Positions 58,931 to 64,000 of a DNA stretch of 64,000 nt are shown piece by piece; positions within the stretch are counted from its first letter, which is position 1, and the number at the start of each line of letters is the position of its first letter. Made by a program: the position numbers and the translations under genes. Under the pieces are notes generated by a model, which worked only from the letters and a program-made list of their open reading frames with translations, had not been told where the DNA came from and ran no database searches. Source of the DNA: Posidonia oceanica (Eukaryota; Streptophyta; Magnoliopsida; Alismatales; Posidoniaceae); contig JAZBRS010000075.1 of assembly GCA_037176725.1 (NCBI GenBank), positions 73,472,001 to 73,536,000 on the forward strand, read 5' to 3'.

Positions 58931-60773
58931 ATAGAGATGGAGTGACGCTAGGTGGCTGCAACCCTAGCTTTGTGTGGGCCAAATTTCATAAAAGTCTAAT
59001 AGTCAATTGGCTTCGCCCTTGATTCTCATGGATGTGCCCAACTCACCGGAGCCATATATATGTAATTGGAGAAATTCCTTGTGCCTTGGGGAATCGGCAG
59101 TGGATCTCTAAAGCCAATTTGCATGAAGGCATACATTACATCTTGATTGCACTTTTGGAATATGGATTAGTTAGTATTTCGGAGTGGTTAGTGGTTGCTT
59201 TGGAAAAGGAATAATTGTCTCAAAGCTGTATTAGAGATGATAATGAACACGAGATGCCATTTAACAAGAGAGAGTTGGAATATTGCCTTAAATTTTCTTT
59301 CCTCGAGTGGACTTGGAACCTTTGTGGATGCTTTATTACTCACTACAGATATAAATCAATGAACAAACAAGAACAAGCAAAAGCCGACAGCATAGGCTGA
59401 TAAGTTTATTACTACAGAGGATCAGATTAGCCCAACATTTACAGTAGTTTCCTTCCGAAACCTTTATTTCGTCGTCAACAACAGTCCATTTTATTAACTA
59501 TGAGACCAACTATGTATATTATTTAGTCAATTAACTCATTACAAGTTAGTTTATTTTGAGTTAAATGCTCACAGAGTTAATTACAATCACTTGTTCTCAA
59601 ACAACAAATCGAAATGATCAGAGGAACTTTTCCAAAGACTAATGCTCAGGATCAGTGGTTCGAATCCCACTAACAACAAGATTATGTATCTATTACTGTA
59701 TTGGCTTGTACTATTTGATGCATCTAGGAACTTTTCTAATATCCGTACTCAAATGTTCCAATTTTTACCTGTCTAAAAAGGTATTATTGCACTTATCAAT
59801 TATCATTTGTACAACTTTTGTTTTCAGAATATTAAAATACCACATATATATATATATTGTTTTTGAAATGATAGTTAGATATTGACATCAAGATTTAAAT
59901 CTTGTCAGCTCAACTACATAAATTGGTTATACTCCTGTAGCAAAATTTTCCACTACGCTCCGACTGCACAGCGGTCCCCTTCTGTGCGGTAGAAATTTCC
60001 ATCCCATGAGGTCTCCTTCCCTCCTGTATGTCTCTGGACCATACAGCGGTCAGAGTGTAGGGGAAAAGTCCTCTACTCTTATATATACATTCTTTACGAA
60101 CAAAGGACCTTTGCTTATACAACAAAGTTGAAGTATTTGTTTTCCAACAGGGCGTCAGAGGGAACCAATGTGCATGTCTTTGTTGTTGGTTTTCATTCCT
60201 CTGTGGGTTGCAACTGGCAAGTTTTAGCCGGAGTTCCATTTGTCTGTCTTTGTTGTTTTTTTTACGAACGGCAGGTAAATATATTATATATAAATTTGAC
60301 TATGATTGTTACTGTTAAGCTAAATAAAAGAACAAATAAGATAATAACAGAGTCTAAAGAAAATAGTCAATCTAGCTAATTAGAGTCCTAAAGGATAAAT
60401 ATTACAGACAAATGCTTAGTTCGAATCAAAAATGAGAAATTATTTGTATTTCCAAAATAACCAAACAAAGATATCAAACTCTAGTAATAAGTTAATTGCC
60501 AGAGCCATAAGGTCTGAAGCGATTTCAGCAATTTGGACGGAGACATCGAGCATGGGAGTGGAGGTGCTCACAATTTCAATAGAAGAAGCAATATTTTGGG
60601 CAGCTTGATCTCAGTCTTGCTGCATATGGTGAATAGTTTGAGAAAGAACTGCAGAATCTTACCCTGTGAGGAGAGAATCTGTCCAAGAGATTCGCAGAGA
60701 AATAATCTGAAAGATCAACGAAATAGAATTTCTACTATTGTTAGTACCTAAAGATCTTTAAATTCTGGTTAAG

Positions 60774-61170
60774 CTAAAGACACCATATGATTGTCAAGAC
60801 CAACATATTCCAAAATCGCATGCATAAATTAAATTTAGCCCAAGAGAACAAAGTAAAAATCTGACCATTATTCATATTATCCAAGTCAGAGGAATTTTGC
60901 AAAAAAAAAGTCCACATCCCCTTAGCCACGATACATTGAAGGAAAATATGCCTTGATGATTCTACTGCACACCCACAAAAGACACAGCCAATAGATCCTA
61001 TCCATCCTTTTTTAGCTAGGTTCTCTTTATATAAAATCTTGTCATGAATAACAAGCCAAGTAACTACTTTTATTTCAAGAAGGGCCTTACATTTCCAAAT
61101 ATCCCCTGCATGTAGTGTTCTAAGTCTACCATCATTCAATAAAGCATAACATGATTTAACAGAATATATC
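60774..61170 (-). mobile_element. LINE 3' remnant (zf-RVT domain)
   Basis: A minus-strand open frame reads SVKSCYALLND, then IWKCKALLEIKVVTWLVIHD, then GCVFCGCAVESSRHIFLQC, the typical region before and at the zf-RVT finger of L1-type elements. It is cut on its 5' side exactly where the LTR begins at 61171. Confidence 0.7.
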
Positions 61171-63301
61171 TGTAGACACTCCATTTTGACAGCTTGGATG
61201 ATGGTGGATCCTCTTGCAAGCTCGCTCGGACTCTGGAATAGCCAATTTCCACTTAAACCTCATCCAAACCCTAAAACCTCATCTAAAACCTGCCAAAACT
61301 CCACCTAAGCCTTCCTAAGCCAAAAGACACCCAAAATAGCCTTTAATCCCCTGGACTCGTTGGACATTAGCATTGGCCGCGTCCTACGTTGGACGCGCTT
61401 TGTGTCAGCGTCCAACGAGTCGGGACGGCCACCACCTCTGCAGCCTTTGACTCACCACTCCAGCCATCGCCTCTGTCCACCCACACTTACTCTACATCCC
61501 CTCGGCCACTTACTCACCACTTCCGGCCACCCGCTAGGTGCCAAACGGCACTTACTCTGTGCCACGACGTCCCTTCCTCCGCCGACGCGTCTTCAGCTCT
61601 CACAGCCACTCACTGCCACCGCTGCCTGCCACGACGACTTCGGCGACCTCCTGACACACCACACTTACTCGCCTGACATCCCTTGTGGCCTCCTCACTCT
61701 CCACAAGTCCTATCAAGCCCTACCAACCTCTACCGACCTCTGCCAACCTCCACAGATGACCCAACAAAACTGAGAGGAACCCAACTTCCCACAGTCACCA
61801 CACCCATTTGCTGAAGAATCCAGAGCCTCCCAAGCCTCGAGTGATCTCCCACGACCACCCCTGAGCCTTCAGCCTCCACTCCCGGCCTTCCCTCGCACCT
61901 GTGGATATGGGATTTTTGGAAGACGAGGTGAAGAGGAAGATGATGAGGGAGGTTTGGGGAAGAAGAGGTTTCTTTTGGCTCTCTCTTACTCGCTCTATCT
62001 TCTCTTTCTCGGGGTCCTCTTTTTGTATCTGACTCCGTCACATCACGTGTGATGGAATCGGTGTGATCGCCACTCTCGGTTCGCTTTCGCCGGCCCTCGA
62101 GACGTCTTTGGGGAGATGTAGTGTGGTTGCGGGTTCAGCTACCTTGGGACAACGCCAGCGTTGCCCAAGGTTGCCTGTGCTTGGTAAGCTCTTTCTTCCT
62201 TCTTCCTCATTGTATGACTAACGTTAGCAAAGCAAAACAAACAAGACAATATAAAGATGAATCAATGTGTAGCAACTTATCCAGAATTAGTAGAAAAGAA
62301 AATAAAGAAAGCGTAGTGAGATACGTACCCAAGGGGTTTGATCCCCCCGGTTGCAACTAAAAGAGATGTATGTCTAGTTAAAATAATATATGAACTTGAA
62401 ATAAAAATGCTTGATTATGCTACGGAATTAAATATGTGATATCAGAAATGAAAAGGAAACAAATGAAATAGAATTTCCTCTGTCTATGCACAAGGTGCAA
62501 ACTGTGTTGACATGAAGCCAATAACGACAAAATGATCCTCAAGCTTTTCGAAGACTCTCCTTCTTTCAAAATCTCTCTTCTCTCTTTCAATTCTTAAGGA
62601 CCTCACTTCTCTAAGATTTTTGATCTCAAGAGTATGTGAGTTCTAAAAGTTTCTTCACTATTTTTCTCTCTCAAAATTCCAGCCTTAAACTCTGTGGAGG
62701 TACCCTTGCTTTTATAGAAGTAAGGGAGGAACAAAAAAGGACACAAATGCCAAGTCAGCAGAGTTTCCTGTTTCAGAAGTGTTATACGCTGGAAAACCAG
62801 CGTATAATGTTATAAGCGAGAGTACCCGCGTATAACGACCTCCGAGGCATAACTGCCAGGATCAGAGAAGATTCTCCAATTAAGGAGTCTTTAAGTGTGA
62901 TTAAACTTAGCTTTGATGGCTTTAACCAGTCAATAGGTTCAAAAGAAGGCAAAAACATGATTATTGGATTAGGCCAAATAAGGAAAGCTTTGGCTGACTG
63001 GTTGCCACGTTCGATGTTGGAAAGCCAGCGGTCAATGTTAGCCGTTGGAAAACCAGCGGCCAACGTTGTACGCTGAGAAGGCAGCAGACAACACCCTTAA
63101 TCAGTTTAACTTCCAAATTTGGTCAGGACGTGAAGAACACTTAGGTTGCCAACATTTGGGGTTTAGATAATGATAGCACTTTGGACTTGAGAGGAACATT
63201 TGGCTCAAGTGAGATTCAGGAATGGGTGGAGGGCTTCTAAGAGCGACCTAATGCAAGAGACTATCCTAACATGAAGGGAGTGCCAAAACGGGGTATCTAC
63301 A
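61171..63301. mobile_element. Ty3/gypsy-like LTR sequence with LTR starts at both ends
   Basis: The left end on the plus strand is TGTAGACACTCCATTTTGAC. The right end on the minus strand is TGTAGATACCCCGTTTTGGC. Both look like the 5' start of a long plant gypsy LTR, so either two LTRs lie head to head or one LTR has unusual ~20-bp inverted ends. The left part has the C-rich profile of the 24.8-kb block. A LINE remnant is interrupted at 61171. There is no coding sequence. Confidence 0.5.
62782..62807. repeat. Perfect 11-bp inverted repeat, AAAA loop
   Basis: TTATACGCTGG, AAAA, CCAGCGTATAA form a perfect hairpin. Related GTTGGAAA(A/G)CCAGCGG words recur at about 63015 and 63044 within the LTR. 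Confidence 0.75.
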
Positions 63302-64000
63302 GATTGCCCCTCCTTGAAGATGACTTCGGCACGAAGCTATCTACAAGGCGAGACGATACCCCCGTGTGGCGCTACCTGGGGGTCCTAAATGAAATCCAAT
63401 GCCTGCTGCCACTAGACTTGGACGGGACACAAAGAGGGTCGGCTAAAGAAACATGGCCAAGGGGATTGCCCAAGGGGAGCAAACTAACGATATACCACGG
63501 GGATGGCCCGTGGGGGTCAAACTAAAAGACATTGTGGCGGGGATGGCCTGCGGGGGTCAAACTAAAAGACATGCCACGGGGATTGCCCGCAGGGGTCAAA
63601 CTAAAAGACATGCCACGAGGATTGCCTGCAAGGGTTAAACTAACGGGATGGATAGCTAATGATTCCGACGACCATTAAATGCGAATGCAGTAAAATGCGC
63701 TATGCATAGATGTGTCCTAACGGGAATGTAAAAGGGGTCATGATATGCAATGCATGACCCTAGGTAATGAGGTTCCTCCATCATCGCCCGCTTTAATTTG
63801 TATATCGGGTTGGCTCAGGAATTTTTCTCACCACCCAAGGCAGACTGACACATGTGTGAATGCAATTTGTCATGATCAGGTGTCCTTTCCTCGAGTGTAG
63901 CCTACACTCTCCCAGAGGACCGTCGTCTCATGATACGCGGGTTGGTGAGCGAGAGGTCCATGATGCTCCCAAGCAAAAGGGGAAATGATCTCTTCTCTGC
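63302..64000 (-). mobile_element. 3' internal region of a minus-strand gypsy-type element
   Basis: Immediately after the LTR end the plus strand reads GATTGCCCCTCCTTG, that is AAGGAGGGGCAATC on the minus strand, a good polypurine tract abutting TGTAGATACC. What follows is non-coding with a 39-bp tandem repeat, as in the 3' untranslated region of Tat/Ogre-lineage elements. The element continues past the right edge. Confidence 0.6.
63450..63645. repeat. 39-bp tandem repeat, about 5 copies
   Basis: The unit is close to CATGCCACGGGGATTGCCCG, then CAGGGGTCAAACTAAAAGA. Copies differ by a few bases, and the first is the most diverged. It lies about 150 bp from the polypurine tract. Confidence 0.88.

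Larger units (their letters stand above)
56480..61170. other. Gene-poor stretch upstream of the IPGA1-like gene
   Basis: It holds the promoter side of the IPGA1-like gene (a GGA-rich stretch at 56560-56590), two LINE remnants and an imperfect GGTGGT-rich repeat, listed separately. A T-arm-like hairpin at 59655-59671 has no complete tRNA around it. No protein-coding gene is supported. Confidence 0.5.

Noticed and set aside
58523..58982. Minus-strand frames of 96 and 149 codons rich in Pro, Ser and His
   Set aside because: They track an imperfect GGTGGT-rich repeat; no conserved motif.
59640..59675. T-arm-like hairpin AGTGGTTCGAATCCCACT suggesting a tRNA or tRNA-derived SINE
   Set aside because: No acceptor stem, anticodon arm or good A box was found upstream at the right spacing.
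61360..61773. 137-codon Pro/His/Thr-rich frame
   Set aside because: Located in LTR-like sequence with a second overlapping frame of equal quality; composition reflects C-rich DNA.
1..64000. CRISPR arrays, operons, riboswitches or phage-like systems
   Set aside because: All repeats seen are tandem minisatellites, microsatellites or transposon ends; gene structure is eukaryotic throughout.

Overview
The window is nuclear DNA of a flowering plant, probably a dicot. Genes are split by GT–AG introns, the background is AT-rich, and much of the sequence is Copia, Ty3/gypsy-type, LINE and hAT transposon sequence. Nothing prokaryotic or organellar is visible. I cannot name the species.

Genes, left to right. 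(1) 553-2889 (+): the 3' end of a CofD/YvcK (UPF0052)-like gene that runs in from the left edge. (2) A cluster of TRICHOME BIREFRINGENCE-LIKE (TBL/PMR5) cell-wall O-acetylation genes. TBL-A (6090-14401, +) has a 6.7-kb intron full of nested transposons and a one-base frameshift in a 9-G run. TBL-B (15738-17854, +) is intact and has an unusual hydrophobic C-terminal tail. A broken minus-strand TBL34/35-type gene (18086-24610) is split by a Copia element. TBL-C (33766-36920, +) is intact and has a His/Gln-rich tract. A, B and C share five exons; exon 2 (172 bp) and exon 4 (159 bp) have identical lengths in all three. (3) 37441-41436 (-): a four-exon gene of the Lin0512 family, tail-to-tail with TBL-C. 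(4) 52659-53631 (+): a decayed LEA-type gene. (5) 53782-56449 (-): a six-exon CHUP1/IPGA1-like coiled-coil and proline-rich protein.

Mobile DNA. A long-TIR MITE lies in TBL-A intron 2 and carries a hAT-like insert and Copia-1 (8320-13207). Copia-2 occupies 18464-23836. A long LTR-like block (about 24.77-30.07 kb) carries a 30-bp minisatellite. Three related hAT elements form a Russian doll at 42263-51433: the outer one is plus-strand, the two inner ones are minus-strand, and each has 8-bp target-site duplications. LINE 3' remnants lie near 4.5, 57.3 and 60.8 kb. Ty3/gypsy-like LTR sequence fills 61171 to the right edge.

I saw no clearly novel multi-gene system. The most informative parts are the TBL cluster, with its different routes to damage or change (frameshift, transposon capture, possible GPI tail, His/Gln expansion), and the triple-nested hAT locus.
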